Assembly (NCBI RefSeq): GCF_003945595.2
Contig: NW_024103707.1
Span: 248,001 to 312,000 of the forward strand
Direction of reading: 5' to 3'
DNA: 64,000 bases
Source of the DNA: Pipra filicauda
Taxonomy: Eukaryota; Chordata; Aves; Passeriformes; Pipridae
A program made the translations under genes and the position numbers. The notes beneath the pieces were generated by a model. That model was not told where the DNA came from, did no database searches, and saw only the letters and a program-made list of their open reading frames with translations. Positions 1-12,618 of this stretch are shown in pieces (positions within the stretch are counted from its first letter, which is position 1; each line of letters begins with the position of its first letter).

Positions 1-2495
1 GTGATTTAAAAACATGTATTGGCTTAAAATAGTGTCTGGAGCTGGAGAATACCTTGATCAAAACTCGTGTATTTTTATGACATGTCCTCTTTAAAGTTTT
101 TTTGCTTCCCATTATTCAAAGTCTCGCATGGTTGAGAGGGTTTTTTCCATTTTGGTTCCCTTCCTCTCCCCTGCTTCCTTTTGTTCCCAGTAACAAAGGT
201 AATACATACATACTATCACTGTACTAAATTAAGAGTCTTGTTTTTGAAAGGACTTCACTAAGTTTGAAAGTACCATTAACATGCAGGGCTCAATAGTATA
301 CTGCTATCCATGTTTCAAATTAAAATAAAATTTGAGAGCACTGAGGAGCAAAATGCTAGAACTTGTGATTGTTTCAGTTAGTGATTATCTTTCATATAAC
401 ATTCTTGTCTTTTTTCTGTTTTTTATCTTCAAAAGGTTTGTGATTTCATTTTGTTCTTAATTATCTTTTTTCTGGGGTGTCATATTGTTATTTGTTTGGG
501 TTTTTTCTTGGTTCTTTTTTGAATTCCTGGTTTTGTATCTGTTTTTCTATCCTTCATGCAGTCCATTATAATTCTCCTTTTACTTTTTCATGTTAATAGT
601 TTTAATACTGCACCATGTTAGAAACTCATCAGATATCTTTTCTTAGTCTAAAATAACAGTTAAATCTTTGCAGTATCTTGTTATTTTTTCTTTTTGTGTG
701 TTCTTGCAAATATTAAACATTTCCCTTTTTTTTCCTTTCTTTTTCTGGGTAAGACTGAAACTTCAGTAGCTAAATACAGATTTTTTTAAAATGATTTTCT
801 GTTCTATACCTTGAATTGCATAAATTCCTGTTGTCATTGTTCTGTGGTTTTAGACTTATGGGTGTGAACAGCTGTAAGCATATCTTAAAGGTCATTTAGT
901 TTTTTTAAAATTCGTTTGTTTTTATTTGATTACAATGTACTCATTTTAGGGCTTTCTCTTTCATGTAGTTTTACATATTCGCATGAGAATTATAGCAACA
1001 TTAGCTACACAATTAACAAATTGACTATAAACAGTCAGTACTACCTCATTAGACTTTTATCATCTTTTGTCTTGACAACTTGTCCATTCTTTTTGTTCTG
1101 TTCTTCTTTCAGGTATTCTGCCTTAAATGACAGTAAATAAAATATTACAGTTTTTTGGTTGTCTTTTACCCCTCCTCTGTTCCCTTTGTCTTTTCTTTTT
1201 TTTTTAAACTTTTCTTCTTTTCATGCCACTTTAACTCTTAAGTCTTTTATATCACTGAGTGAATTTTAAAAGTGTTTCAAATTCCTGGGCAGGCAATTCA
1301 AGTTGAAGCATGTAGATAATGCTAGTTCACCTACAGTCTGTGTTCTGATAGAAAAAAGTTAATTATTATGTTATGAGCAGCTTCAGAGTAGAAGAAGGTT
1401 CATCCAAGACACTAAATTCTTTATGCTCATTAAAGCTTCTTGATTTGATGTATTTTGATATGCTCTCTAGTTCTTGAAAAAAGTTCTTCCGAAAAATGTA
1501 GAAGTTATACTTAAGTGAAGAGGGAAGGCACGTTTAGCTTTTCACATTTCGTTGTTTTTTTCCAGGTATATGTATTCCAGTACTGCATTCCATACATGAA
1601 AGTAATATCTACTTTTTTACTTATTCCAATAAGTACTTATTCCAGTGTATTTGTTATTGCTTACAGTCTACACATTCATGTTTCATCTTCATATTCTGCT
1701 TTGAAGCTTTCTGCTTTGGTGTTCAGAAGCATGTGCTGGCTTCCTCTTCATGGCCTGGAACTCTGTTCTCTCTTACTGATACATGTCAGATATTTGCACT
1801 GAATTACGTTAATGAATGAGGATTCTTGAATTTTGTGGGAGTAGTGCAAATTTTTATGTCCATGGAAGTACAAATATTAATATGCATCATTCATATATGC
1901 TCACTTACAATTTGCATAATGTATAATTTCCCTGACAAAGTCTGGGAAAATTGCTAAGGAATATCATATGTGAGTTGTATGAAAGTTCTTTGCAGGCTTT
2001 TTTTTTTTTTATGTGGATTTCACAGGTGTATGAGTGCAAGGTATTAGCAAGGATTATTTTTTTCTTTGGACTAGTTCTAGTTTGATCCATTAATCAGAGT
2101 GCTCACTTGTGTCTGGGGTATATATAGGTAGGCTTTTGGAGTGCATCTTACAGTTTAATCCTAAAAGAATCCAGTTTCAATGCTCCAAGACCATTCTCCT
2201 TAGTGAATTAAAGTGAAGTAAGAAAGATAAAGGGAGACAGAGTGAAATGACAGTGGGGGAGGTGGCTTGAGGTTTGGATTGGGTTTTTTTTGCATTGGGT
2301 CTTATTTTCTTATTTAGTCTCAGGACTGAGATGTGCTAGTTTAACTCCCCTTCCTTGGGCTGCTAATGTGATGTGACTTCTATACCTTCTTTCCTAGTTA
2401 TATTGCTAAAGACTGTACTGGCTTTTAATGACTGAATATTTTTTTTGTTGTTTTTAAATATTAAAATCATACTTTGTTATTTCTTTTTTTCTTAG
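1..2495 (+). other. ICE1: Intron or upstream part of ICE1, no exon recognised
   Basis: This AT-rich, T-rich stretch precedes the first exon I can support. It ends in a polypyrimidine tract and an AG acceptor at 2494-2495. I see no conserved coding block; the short ORFs here are compatible with chance. The first supported exon starts in phase with two bases completing a codon, so at least one more coding exon lies further left, in or outside the window. In mammals the gene has one very large internal exon, which is not in this window. Confidence 0.5.
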
Positions 2496-2656
2496 ACTTT
2501 CCAGACTCAGAAAAAATGATTTTATTTATCACAAATGTATGGCCTGACATCCTTGTCTCCCAAGGTGCAGTTAACAAAGCTATGCAATTAGTTGTCAGGC
2601 AGAGTGCAAGCAATGAGATGCTGACCTGTTTGAGTGCTTACCTCAACTGGGAACAG
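2496..2656 (+). CDS. ICE1: ICE1 exon (fifth from 3' end)
   Basis: The acceptor TTCTTAG ends at 2495 and the donor GTAATG starts at 2657. The exon opens with the last two bases of a split codon (phase GAC across the junction) and closes on a full codon CAG. It encodes about 53 residues, including FITNVWPDILVS and LSAYLNWEQ. The frame runs on past the donor into intron sequence, so the donor was chosen from phase agreement with the next exon. Confidence 0.75.
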
Positions 2657-5600
2657 GTAATGTCTGCTTTCATTGTGAGTGTCAGGTTTTGTCTGCATTG
2701 GTCACTTTGCTGTCTGAATCAAAACAAGCAGCTTACCTCTAATGAAAGGTGTGAAGATCCCATGGGGTCTGTATAATTGCACAACTAATGCTGCTTCAGG
2801 CCTTTTTCCTCTAGTTGTCTAAACCCTACTAGAATACAATACTTGTCTTGTTTTCCCTGTTAAATACTAATCTCTCTACTAAACATTAAAAGTAAAGATT
2901 GTTTTTAAACTTTAACTAGCACGATCTTGGACTAGGGAATTCCCTCCATCTATGGAACTGTGACCTTGATGTTCTTTGAGATGTTTTTTTGTTTTGTTTT
3001 TCATTGTTGGATCTTTTTAATACATATTGGTTTTGTCTGTCTTTCATAGTTCCCTGTGTAATAGGTAATAATGTTTCACAATTAGTTTCAAGATGAGCCT
3101 GTCTCTTTTTACTCATGATCCTTTTGCAAAGTAGACTATAAATACCCATTTATCACCAAAAAAAGTCAGCCAGTTAATTTCAGAAGCAGTTGGCAGTACA
3201 AAACAAGTGATGGCAGAAGAAGGGTGACCAATGTTAAGGACTTTTGAGATTTGATTTCAAGTTTTTGAGCCCTTGGGCAAATAATTTCTATCAGTTTTCA
3301 GCAGGCACATATTACCATCCTGAAAGGGATGCTGCAAAGAGGAAAAATTGGACACACTTGAAATCATTAGGAACAAATTTATATCATAGAGATGGAAAGC
3401 CAGAGGTGCTTTGCTTCTGGACAAGGAGTTTGTGTAACAGGCTTGTGTGTTTGTTTGAAAGCTAGGGCCCCATATTTTTGAAAACCCCATATTAATGCTT
3501 GATTGAAGTGCTATAGTTTTGTAAATATCAAGTGAACAAAATCGTATTGATTCATAGTTCCTGGTTCCATGATTCCTATCCTGGTTCCAGCCACGACAGG
3601 GTTAATTTTTCAGTAGCCAGAAGGGGGCATGGCTAGGACCCATAGGTTGGTTATTCTGTATATTCTGTACCACCTCATGTCATTGCCCAGGTGTGGGCAA
3701 GAACTTCTCTTCCAGGGAGAAGAGCTCCCTTCTGCGTTGGCATAGCATGGTGGGGGGAGCAGTCAGTTATTGTTGTCACTAGTATTACTGCTGTTACTGT
3801 TTGATTTCTTACCTCACTGACTCATGGTTTCACCAAGAGCACTAAATTGGAGAATACCATTGCTAAACCATGACAATAGCTCACCTGTTCCCTGTCCAAA
3901 CACGCTGTTCCACAACTGCCTTGAGGACTGCAGCTAGTCTTACTGCTGTCATTGTAGCCTTTATTTCTGTTTGTTTGTTTGCTTGTTTGTTTTTTAAATC
4001 TGAAACGAGCCCTGAATCTAATATGGTATCACTGGAATTACAGCCCCCATAAACCTCCTGCTTTAGAGCAGGTTTATAGTAGAGTGAGTTAAGAGGGCGT
4101 GGATTTGTATCTGCTTTTTTTATTATTAAATCACAGTTGTGATGTAGCATTAAGCTCTGGTATTCACTTATGCTGTACTGCGGTCCCTGTTTAGCAAAGA
4201 ATTTGCATTCTCCATGCTATTAGTTTACAGCTTTAAATTTCATGCCAATAGAGGTGCACATAAGTATGTCTTAGTAAATGTTCTTGGAAATACTAATTCT
4301 GTGCATTCACACTACCTACTTTATTTATGGATCTCTGAAATATGAGAGCTGCTGCAGATGGGGAGAAGGACCTCAGAAATTTCTGTATTGATGATAGGAT
4401 ATGACATCATCCTATCTGTAAGCTCTCTTTTACTTATAGAAATACAGGGGAAAATTTCAAGTAGATTGTGATCAACAGTCTGTTATGAGAAGATTATTCT
4501 ACTTATGAAAGTAAAACTCAGGTAGAATGCGTATTTATTTCTTGGTCAAAGTGTACCATTTTAGTGACTTATACCATGGCAGAACTTGCCTTATTATATG
4601 AGAAAATATACTGAGAAAATCTGCCAAGCAGCCACTCTGTTCATGTGATAAACCTAGGGTTTTTTTCTTGATACTTCAGACATTCAGAGAATGTTTGTTT
4701 TTAAATTTCCTTCTTCCCCTAGCTATTTTATTAGCAGAATTGTTTCATATGGCATGTTTTTAGTTATTACTACCTCAACTATTGAAAGTACTTGCTTGGA
4801 AATTAGCCCCTAATGAAGAATAAACAGTAGCAAATTTTAAAATTATTTAGAAAGCGAGAAGTATTAGTCTTCTTGCATTGGAAAAAATACTCTTCTGACC
4901 TTAAAGCTGCATTGAGAGAAACAAAAATCCCCAACTTGTAGGAGATAAGAGAGTGGGCATGAAGTCTGTGGATTTTGCTGTTTGAGGGGGTTTTTTCCCA
5001 ACTCCCCTTTTAGTAGAAGCGTCACAAAAATACCGAGTACTTGAAGGTTTTGTACTCTATTTGTTTATGTTAATTCAAACCAAAAGTTGGATTTATGGTG
5101 TAAGATGTTTTGTACCATCACTATCAAATATATGTAAAGAGTTTGGTTCTGGGCTGGTAACTTTTCATGCACTAAGGTGATTACCTTCTAAAATTCCAGA
5201 GTTCCTCTTTAGATGCTGGTATTATGGTCTCAAACCTGCTTTTAGAAATGCAGTCATGTACAAAAGTAGAATTTCAATTGAGTGAGCACTATGGAGAAGA
5301 TCTGAGTGAAGATGCTTGGCAGTACATATTTGCTATTGATCTACTCTGCTCTCACCTGAAGTGGGATTGGACACATGACAATGTTATAAGGTATTGTGGC
5401 AAGCAGTTCTTTCAAGTGTTTTCCTGTATGTGGTTTTTCTGTGGTTTGGTTTTGGTGGTGATTTTTTTTCCCCCAAATTCACTATGACTTAGCTTTTAAA
5501 GTAATAAAATATTGCATACATATTTAGAAATGAGGGTGTTTTAACCTGATGAGACCTAGACTCTTGTGTTTGTGTGCCTTATTTTAAGATAGAATGAATG

Positions 5601-8600
5601 ATCAATGAGGAAAGGTAGGATTTTATAGTACTGTTCCAAGAAATGAACCCTGTTTGAGCCATTCTAGTAAAGCATTGCTTTCAAAATAGCTCTATGTGGA
5701 TGATTGCGAAAGATTTTGAGATGAATTGTCTGTCAGTGAGGCAAAATTATTGTCTTCCTCCAAAATTACTTGTTGAATTCCTCTCCCCCCATCAGAAAAA
5801 AATGAGAGTGAAACTTCTGATATGTAAATAGCACTCCTTCAGTGCTGAAAGTGAAATGTACCCATATGCGTTAGTGTACTATCCTGATTTCAGTTTGATT
5901 TTAATTCTAAAATCATTAAAATAGCTAGATTCAATGTCTTGAATTTTCTTTGAACCTGTAATCCAGTACCTGGACTGCTACCATACTTAACCTGCTTTGA
6001 AATATTTCATTTTGACACTTACACTGATCTGACAGCCCTGATTTTCTAGAGGTTTCATAATGTAGTGGACATTTCTTTATCTGACATAACATAATAATTG
6101 ATTATAAAGTAAATGGAAATAACTTACAATCATCGTTGTCTTTTATACAAGTTCCATTACTTTCAAATAGTAAAGAAGTTGTTTTTGGTGAAATACTTTT
6201 AAATTAGTACAAATTAGCTTCAGTATGTCAGTTTAATTAAAGCCATACAGAGTTGATTGTGTGGAGTTGTGCTGGTAATAGGTAACTAGGTCTATTGGCA
6301 TCCTTTTAAAGATTAAAAAAGTCTTGGGTACTTTTATGTTTAAAAACAAGCATCAGATCCTACTTGTAACATACAAACTGACTTTTTAGTCATATAAGAA
6401 ACTTACATAACATTTCAGTATGACATTTGGAAGTAACACAATTTCATATATATCTATGAAGTTAGTCTACCTACAGTCAGTAGAGATGCAAAATGTTGCA
6501 GGGAAATGAATAGAAGATGAATGTGAATCCTATCCTGAACAGGAACGATTCCATCCGAAAGTTAGCTTTGATTGTTTGGGTTTAAAACCTTCTTTACATT
6601 ACTCAGTTTTGTGGATGCTTGGAGTGTTATGAGTTTCCCTAGAAGGTGAAGTAAAGATGCAAGTGGAGCTATGGAAATATGTGGTAAACAAAAGAACCAT
6701 TTGCCTTCATTATTGTATGAATACTGTACCATCCCTTCATGCACTATCAGATTTTCAAATTCATTTGTCTTTCATAGCAAAGTGCTTTGGCCTTCTATGG
6801 ATAATTGGGTAAAGAAGAGAAAGGGGCAGGAAACTGCTCAGTCCATTCGTGATAGTGTTATAGCACTGACACTCAGGCTAATTGGTAAGTAATCCAAATT
6901 CTTGGTTGAACTTCTGCTTTGTATAACTATGTCCTTTGAAAGTGTCAGTCTGCCTGGAAAGTGAGTTGATGTATTTTTGCATTTTACTGCATCTTTATGC
7001 AGATATTTTCTGTTTATCAGCCTGTGGAAATCAGGTACTTAAGTCTTGACAGATGTTACTCTGATTCATGATAACAAATACCAACATCTTTTATGTATTT
7101 AAAATTAAATCATCTGTAGCTACATATATAGAATCATAGAAATCCTGAATTGGAATGGACCCACTCGGATCATCAAAGTCCAACTCCTGACCCTGCAGAG
7201 GGACAGCCCCAGGAATCACACCATATGCCTGAGCATTGTCAAAATGCTTCTTGAACCACTCTCTGAGTGAAAAACCTTTTCCTAATAGCTAACCTAAACC
7301 TCCCCTGACACAGCTTCATGCCATATGGTTTATCGCAAAGTGTATAAAAATAAGGTTTTATATGCAACATAATACCATAGTAATTTTAAGTTATATTAAT
7401 TTATTTGGGATCTAGAAGGCATTTGAGGTACATAGATATAGTTTGAGTTTCAATAAATATTTTCCACATGTAAGCTATATAATATTGTTTGTTAAACAAA
7501 AATTGCATTCTTTATGACTTTAACATTTAAAAACTGCAAACCTGTGGGAGTTGGATCAATCTGATGAAAAATGCCTTGGGGTCTTTAGTTACAAAAGGAA
7601 TAGGACAACTCTTGTTCCCAAGACAACATGGTAACAAGAATGACTATTTTTTGTAATTGAAATTTGTATTTTCTGTCGATACTTCAACAATCAGGAAGTC
7701 TACAAGTTAGGAAGTTGACTGTCTAAATAGTCAGATACATAATAACCCTTTTTTTCTTTCAGGTCGATTGGGCCAAATAGGTTTGAAGGAAGGATATCTT
7801 GCTGCAGTGAAGAATATTAGTTCTGTAATTGGACTGTTTGTACAGCATGCAAAAGAGGAAGGTAATGTTTATTTTGAGGAACTTTAGTGTAGTACCTGCA
7901 ATGTGAAGTTTTGCCAATGCAAGTATATAACACAAATTGAGACACATATGCCAAAACAGCGTGGTTTTGCAGTTTATGTTAGTGCATAATAGGTCAAATT
8001 TTTCAGTTTGAGTCCCTTTCTCTTCCAAAGTTAATGAAGTATTAACAGTATTACCTTCTGTTTGAGACAGAGAACAATTCGGAGATGGTTTTAGCCACCT
8101 TGGAATTAGACTGTTTCATGTAAGAGCCTATTAGCTACATTAGAGAACTTAAAGGGTGATCTTAACTTGAGCAGCAATAGCTGATTTTTTACCTGAGCAA
8201 TTCATGCTGAAGCTTACTGCTAGCAAGATTGTTGTATGGGAGAAAGACAGCCCAGATTCTTGACTGAGACAAAGCAAGGCAGTTAGGGCAGCAGAGATCG
8301 ACATTGCTAAGTTATTCTGGATGTCAAGTACATTTTGCAGTGAAGCACTGGCTGATGTTAGGGAGCTGTTTTGAGCCACCTGTATAGCTTCTCTTCCTTG
8401 CAATCTCAGGTTTTTCCAAGTAAGTGGTATATGTCTGTATCTGTTTCAGACTCAGTGTCAACCTGACTGTTTTCATAAGTCTGATCACTCTTAACTGGAG
8501 TAAAATCACTAGATACTCAATTCCTTTATGCCCTCTGAATGCTGAAAACTTGCTGAATTGAGAAGACTGGAAAGTGCTAGTATAAAATGTTATGGAATTT

Positions 8601-8945
8601 GTGTGTAGGTTGTCATCTTGCTACATTCTGGTTTTAGACATCACAGTTGTTGATGTGTTTTATTTCCAGTTCTTGAACTAATAGTTTCTTTAGATTCAGA
8701 ATTCCCAAAAACATTCTTGCATATCAAAGTTTCTATGAGCTGATTTGTGTTAACTTTTTGCAGATGTTCCCTGGGGTGTGCAGCTGGCAGCCATATATTC
8801 ACTGTGTGACTTGGGTTCAAGCAATCCAGAAGGTATTGTTGAGGCCGTCCATGCTTGGAGAGCAACAGTTCTTAACAACATCCCTTCTGCTGTCATAAGT
8901 GGCATAGCTGAAATCACTTCTCTATGTGAAATGGAGCTAAACTAA
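2496..8945 (+). CDS. ICE1: ICE1, C-terminal part (five exons), little elongation complex subunit 1
   Basis: Five exons with GT-AG introns and compatible phases join into one open frame ending in TAA at 8943-8945. The exons are 2496-2656, 5200-5390, 6778-6884, 7763-7861 and 8764-8945. The encoded ~246 residues look helical, with segments such as KWDWTHDNVI, RLIGRLGQ and VPWGVQLAAIY. I match these from memory to the C-terminus of ICE1 (KIAA0947). Known role: ICE1 is the scaffold of the little elongation complex with ICE2 and ELL, supporting RNA polymerase II transcription of snRNA genes in Cajal bodies. The short terminal exons after a giant exon fit the family's gene structure. The rest of the gene lies left of the window. 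An LTR fragment (3577-3815) and a CR1 fragment (7129-7325) sit in introns. The gene name rests on recall without a database search; that this is a real spliced gene is much surer. Confidence 0.75.
3577..3815 (+). mobile_element. ERV-L type LTR fragment in an ICE1 intron
   Basis: The stretch opens with CCTGGTTCCAGCCACGACAG, followed by GGGTTAATTTTTCAGTAGCC and a GGGGGCATGGC block. This is the 5' part of a common bird LTR family as I remember it. It lies in the sense orientation relative to the gene. The 3' part is too diverged for me to set the end, and I see no target duplication, so it is probably a truncated solo LTR. Confidence 0.55.
5200..5390 (+). CDS. ICE1: ICE1 exon (fourth from 3' end)
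   Basis: The acceptor AAATTCCAG ends at 5199. The exon starts in frame with SSSLDAGIMV and continues through EDAWQYIFAIDLL to KWDWTHDNVI. The donor is at 5391 (GTATTG, a weak match) and splits a codon after two bases, which the next exon completes. Confidence 0.75.
6778..6884 (+). CDS. ICE1: ICE1 exon (third from 3' end)
   Basis: The acceptor CTTTCATAG ends at 6777 and the donor GTAAGT starts at 6885. The first base completes the codon split in the previous exon. The peptide runs from KVLWPSMDNWV to ALTLRLI, and one base is left over for the next exon. Confidence 0.78.
7129..7325 (-). mobile_element. CR1 LINE, 3' end fragment, antisense in an ICE1 intron
   Basis: The plus strand begins AGAATCATAGAAATCCTGAA and continues with the reverse complement of a CR1 3' terminus (GTCCAACTCCTGACCCTGCA, then AACCTAAACCTCCCCTGACA). 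It is 5'-truncated as most CR1 copies are, and moderately diverged. Confidence 0.85.
7763..7861 (+). CDS. ICE1: ICE1 exon (second from 3' end)
   Basis: The acceptor is TTTCTTTCAG and the donor is GTAATG at 7862. The phases agree on both sides (two bases in, one base out). It encodes RLGQIGLKEGYL to FVQHAKEE. Confidence 0.78.
8764..8945 (+). CDS. ICE1: ICE1 terminal coding exon
   Basis: The acceptor TTTTTGCAG ends at 8763. The frame continues with DVPWGVQLAAIYSLCDLG and ends SLCEMELN before TAA at 8943-8945. The position of Trp in VHAWRA and the run NIPSAVISGIAEI agree with my memory of the ICE1 C-terminus. Confidence 0.78.
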
Positions 8946-9665
8946 AATCTAGGGAAGTGGACTGATCTAAAGGAAGACGTGCCTAACCAACTAAGCAGTA
9001 GTTGGTTCCAGTTAAAAACTGTATTAATACAAAGTGGTGTGTCTTCTTGTATTTCATGTTTTTAAACAGAATGTCTGATTATGCAAAGCAAGCTCAAGTA
9101 TTTTACTTGGCTTTTCTGTTTGAGGGAAGAGTTTTTAAAAAATAAATTAAAATACTTACTTTTCAGTGATCTGAAAACCAGTGCATCTTCACCTTCTGAG
9201 GTATTTCTGGTTTGATGTCAATAAAAATCAGTAATACTTTTCATTCTTTTCCTTCCATCAATTTGGAGTATGGCTATTTGACACAACAGAAAATTCAGCC
9301 TGACTTGGAAACCTAACTCTATTATTTTGTAATCTATTTATAAAGTAACCATTCAGATAGCAGAACTTTGCCCAGATTCTGCTTTATTTTGCATGGGTAA
9401 TCTCATAAACTTGACTTAAAATATCCGTGCAAAACAGGTAGGAATTGACTTTTTCTATAGCAATCATGTATAGAATAACAGAGATATTAAATCTCTCAGC
9501 TTGTATATATGGTGTATTCTAGTGTGTCTCACATTTGGTATTGCTCCACTTGGGAAATTTTGTGTATGTAAATAGAGATTTGGTTCAAAAAAAGTTCATG
9601 TTTGTAATGGTAGTTTACTAGACTCTGTTTTTGTATCTTTCATAATAAAAGAAAAAAACACTCTT
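8946..9665 (+). other. ICE1: ICE1 3' UTR with several poly(A) signals
   Basis: AATAAA hexamers lie at 9141-9146, 9220-9225 and 9644-9649. Any could be the cleavage signal; the last is followed by an A-rich stretch and then by T-rich sequence. No further ORF is supported. Confidence 0.5.
9220..9225 (+). promoter_or_regulatory. ICE1: Candidate poly(A) signal of ICE1
   Basis: A canonical AATAAA about 275 bases after the stop codon, with T-rich sequence just downstream. The choice between this and the two other hexamers is open. Confidence 0.4.
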
Positions 9666-10629
9666 GTGTTTTTGTTGATCTGTTTAAATAACACAGAATT
9701 AACTGTTATTTCTAGCTAATATAGACACTACTTTGGGGGGCAGGCAGTAATTATCTGATGAGGTAATTTCACTGAATGAATTCCCCATAACTGCAGTTCT
9801 GGCCACTGGAAAGAGAGTATATTGTATCTCTCCAAAATTTACTGGTATGCTTTGAGGGCTTGGGAGGTAGCTTAAAAAAAACATTGAAAACATCTATTTT
9901 CACTCTGTGATTGTAACCAAGTGAAGGGGTGAGCTTTGCTAATGCAGGTTCTCAATTGTAGTGGGTTTGTGCCCAGTTCAGAAGTTCAGTTTCAGAAATT
10001 CACACACAAATGCATACACCCCAAATTATCTCCCCCTTGTCAGTACCCACAATTTTAACTGTTTTTCACATAATGCAGAAAAGCAATAGGATATTTTTTA
10101 TGCAAGGATCTATTTAATTCTGCTTCAAGAACAGTAATTTTACTCAACATGCTGTAGTCTTGGCCTCTGTAGTCTTGTAAATATGTTTTCTGCCATGACT
10201 AAAGGCCACAGATTTTGTACCAACCTGGCAGTGCATGGTTTCAGGACTGTCCTGGCCTGTGCTGGTTGTAATTTGTAAATTTGTCAAGTGATTACCACCT
10301 CATCTGTGTTAGCTTCAGTTCTGGGAATATCCCATATGGTGAAAGTCTGACATAGCTAAGTAGCCAGTGCATAACCAACAGCCCTTTGTGTTAAGAGAGG
10401 TCAAACTGCAACTTTCAAACTTTAGCTGGAAAGGAGTGAAAAGGGAGAAGGTTGAGGTGACAAAACTTACAAACACAGCCCATTTCAGGTGGTGTAGAAA
10501 TACATTAGGGAGTTTTCTCATCTTTTAAGCAAAAAAGCCAGACAAGAATGGTGGTAGTACTGCATTAAATTGAGTATGTTGAGGGTAATTTCTTAAGCCA
10601 GGTGATAGATCAGAAAAGAACTTTCTAAG
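9666..10629. other. Intergenic, nothing recognised
   Basis: AT-rich sequence between the ICE1 3' UTR and a CR1 copy. No exon, LTR terminus or tandem repeat could be supported. Confidence 0.5.
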
Positions 10630-12513
10630 GATGTTTTCCTTAAAAGAGCTTTCAATTCCCATATGTAAGAAACAAGGCAGGAAAAGGAGAAGACCAGCAC
10701 AGCTGAGTAAGGACCTCCAGCCAAATGAAAGTGTAAGAAGAAAATGCACAGGCAGTGGAACAAGGGACATGTATTGTGGGGAGAATACAGGGATGCTGCC
10801 TGGATGTGTAGGGATAGGATCAGGAAAGCTAAGGGACAGCTGGAGCTGAATTTGGCATGGGATGTGAAGAATAAGAATGGCTTTTGCAGGTATGTTGATC
10901 AGAAAAGGAATATTAAAGAAAATGTTCACACTGTGGTAAATAAGACAGGAGAGCTACTGACAATCAACATGGAGAAGGCTGGGGTGCTAAAAAATTTTTT
11001 TACGTCAGTTTTCAGCAGTAATCCCTCTTCCAACCCCAAACTTCAAGGCAGGGTTAGAGGAAGATTACTTGAGGAACCTGAACATAAATAGGTCCATGGG
11101 ACTTGATGAGATACATCCCATGGTCTTGAGAGAATCATATTTGGAAAGTTAGGGCAGTCAGGTAAAGACCCCAGTGACTGAAAACAGGGAAACATCACAT
11201 CCATTATAAAAAGAGTGAAAAGGAAGACCCTCAGAACTACAGACCAGTCAGTCTCACTTCTGTGCCTGGTCAAATCCTGGAGAAGTTCTTCCTAGGAGAC
11301 ATGTTGAAACATACAGTATACAGGGAGGTGATTAGAGACAGCCAATATGGCTTCACCAAGGGCAAATCATGCTTCAGCGGAGAAGGGAATAACTACAGAT
11401 GTGATTTACCTTGACTTCTGCAAGGCCTTTGATATGGCCCCCACAACAACTTGTTGCTAAATTGGAGAGAGATGGGTTTAACAGATGGACTGGTAGATGA
11501 ATAAAGAACTGGCTAGATGACTACATCCAAAGAGTTATAGTCAAAGACTCAATGTCCAACTGGCAACAAGTAATAAGTGGTATCCCACAGGGACTGTACT
11601 GAGACCAACAGTGCTTAACACCTTCATGAATAACACAGGCAGTGGGATTAAGTGCACCCTCAGCAAGTGTGCTGATTACACCAAGATGAGTTGTGCAATT
11701 GATTCTCTGGAGGGAAGGGATGCCATCCAGAGGGACCTTCATAGGCTTCAGGAGTGAGCCTGTGTGAACCTTATGAAGTTCAACAAGGACAAGTGCAAGG
11801 TCCTGCAAGGGTGTTGGCAAATCTCCAATATCGATACAGACTGGAATATTCAGAGCAGCCCTATGGATAAGGACTCAGGGATATTGGTGGGTAACAAATT
11901 AGGTAAGAGTGGGCAATGTGCACTTTCAGCCCAGAAAGCCATTCACATCCTGGGCTTCATCAAAAAAATTGTGGCCAGCAGGTCAAGGGAGGTGATTTTC
12001 GCACTCAGCTCTAGTGAGACCCCACTTGGAGTACTGCATCCAGCTCTGGGGTCCTCAGCACAAGAAAGACATAGAGACCTGTTAAAGCAGGTCCAGAGGA
12101 GGACCACAAAGATGATCGGAGGGCTGGAGCACCTTTCCTATGAGGAAGAGCTGAGAGAGTTGTTCAGCCTGGAGAAGGCTCTAGGAAGACCTTGTAGCAG
12201 CCTTTCATTATACAGGAAAGAAGAAGAGAGTCTCTTTGTTTACACCTGTAGTGACATGTCAAGGGGTAATGGTTTTAAACTGAGAGTAGATTTAGATTGG
12301 ATACAAGGAAGTCAATATTTATGATAAGAGTGGTGAGACACTGGAACAGGTTACCCAGAGAAGTTGTGGATGCCCCCTTGTTGGAAGTTTTCAAGGTCAG
12401 GTTGGATGAGGCTTGAGCAACTTGGTCTAATGAAAGATGTCCCTGCCCATGGCAAGGGAGGTTGAATTAGATGATCTCGATCCCTCTCAACTCAATTCTT
12501 TCTATTACTCTAC
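10630..12513 (+). mobile_element. CR1 LINE, long decayed sense copy
   Basis: The copy runs from the linker after the endonuclease, through a reverse transcriptase remnant (ATTTACCTTGACTTCTGCAA encodes YLDFCKAFD near 11405-11435; GGTATCCCACAGGGACTGTA, the IPQG block, is at 11579-11598), to the 3' UTR ending GATGATCTCGATCCCTCTCA near 12490. Stops and frameshifts break the ORF everywhere, so it is dead. The short ORFs inside it, such as the 186-codon frame at 11764-12324, are remnants of the RT C-terminal region and 3' end and not host genes. Confidence 0.88.
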
Positions 12514-12546
12514 AAGTCTCTTCTATGATTTGAATTTGGATAAGAG

Positions 12547-12618
12547 TTTAGGGTTAGAAGGTTTAGGGTTTGGCTGAGGAACAGGGATTAGGATTAGGAT
12601 TAGTGTTAAGGTTAGGGG
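12547..12618 (+). repeat. Degenerate telomere-like TTAGGG tract
   Basis: TTTAGGGTTAG, TTTAGGGTTT, GGGATTAGGATTAGGATTAG and AAGGTTAGGGG occur within about 70 bases. This is a decayed interstitial (TTAGGG)n-like array. It lies about 35 bases after the CR1 3' end. Confidence 0.6.

Noticed and set aside
11764..12324. A 186-codon ORF as a host gene
   Set aside because: It reads through the CR1 RT C-terminal region and 3' end and is a LINE remnant.
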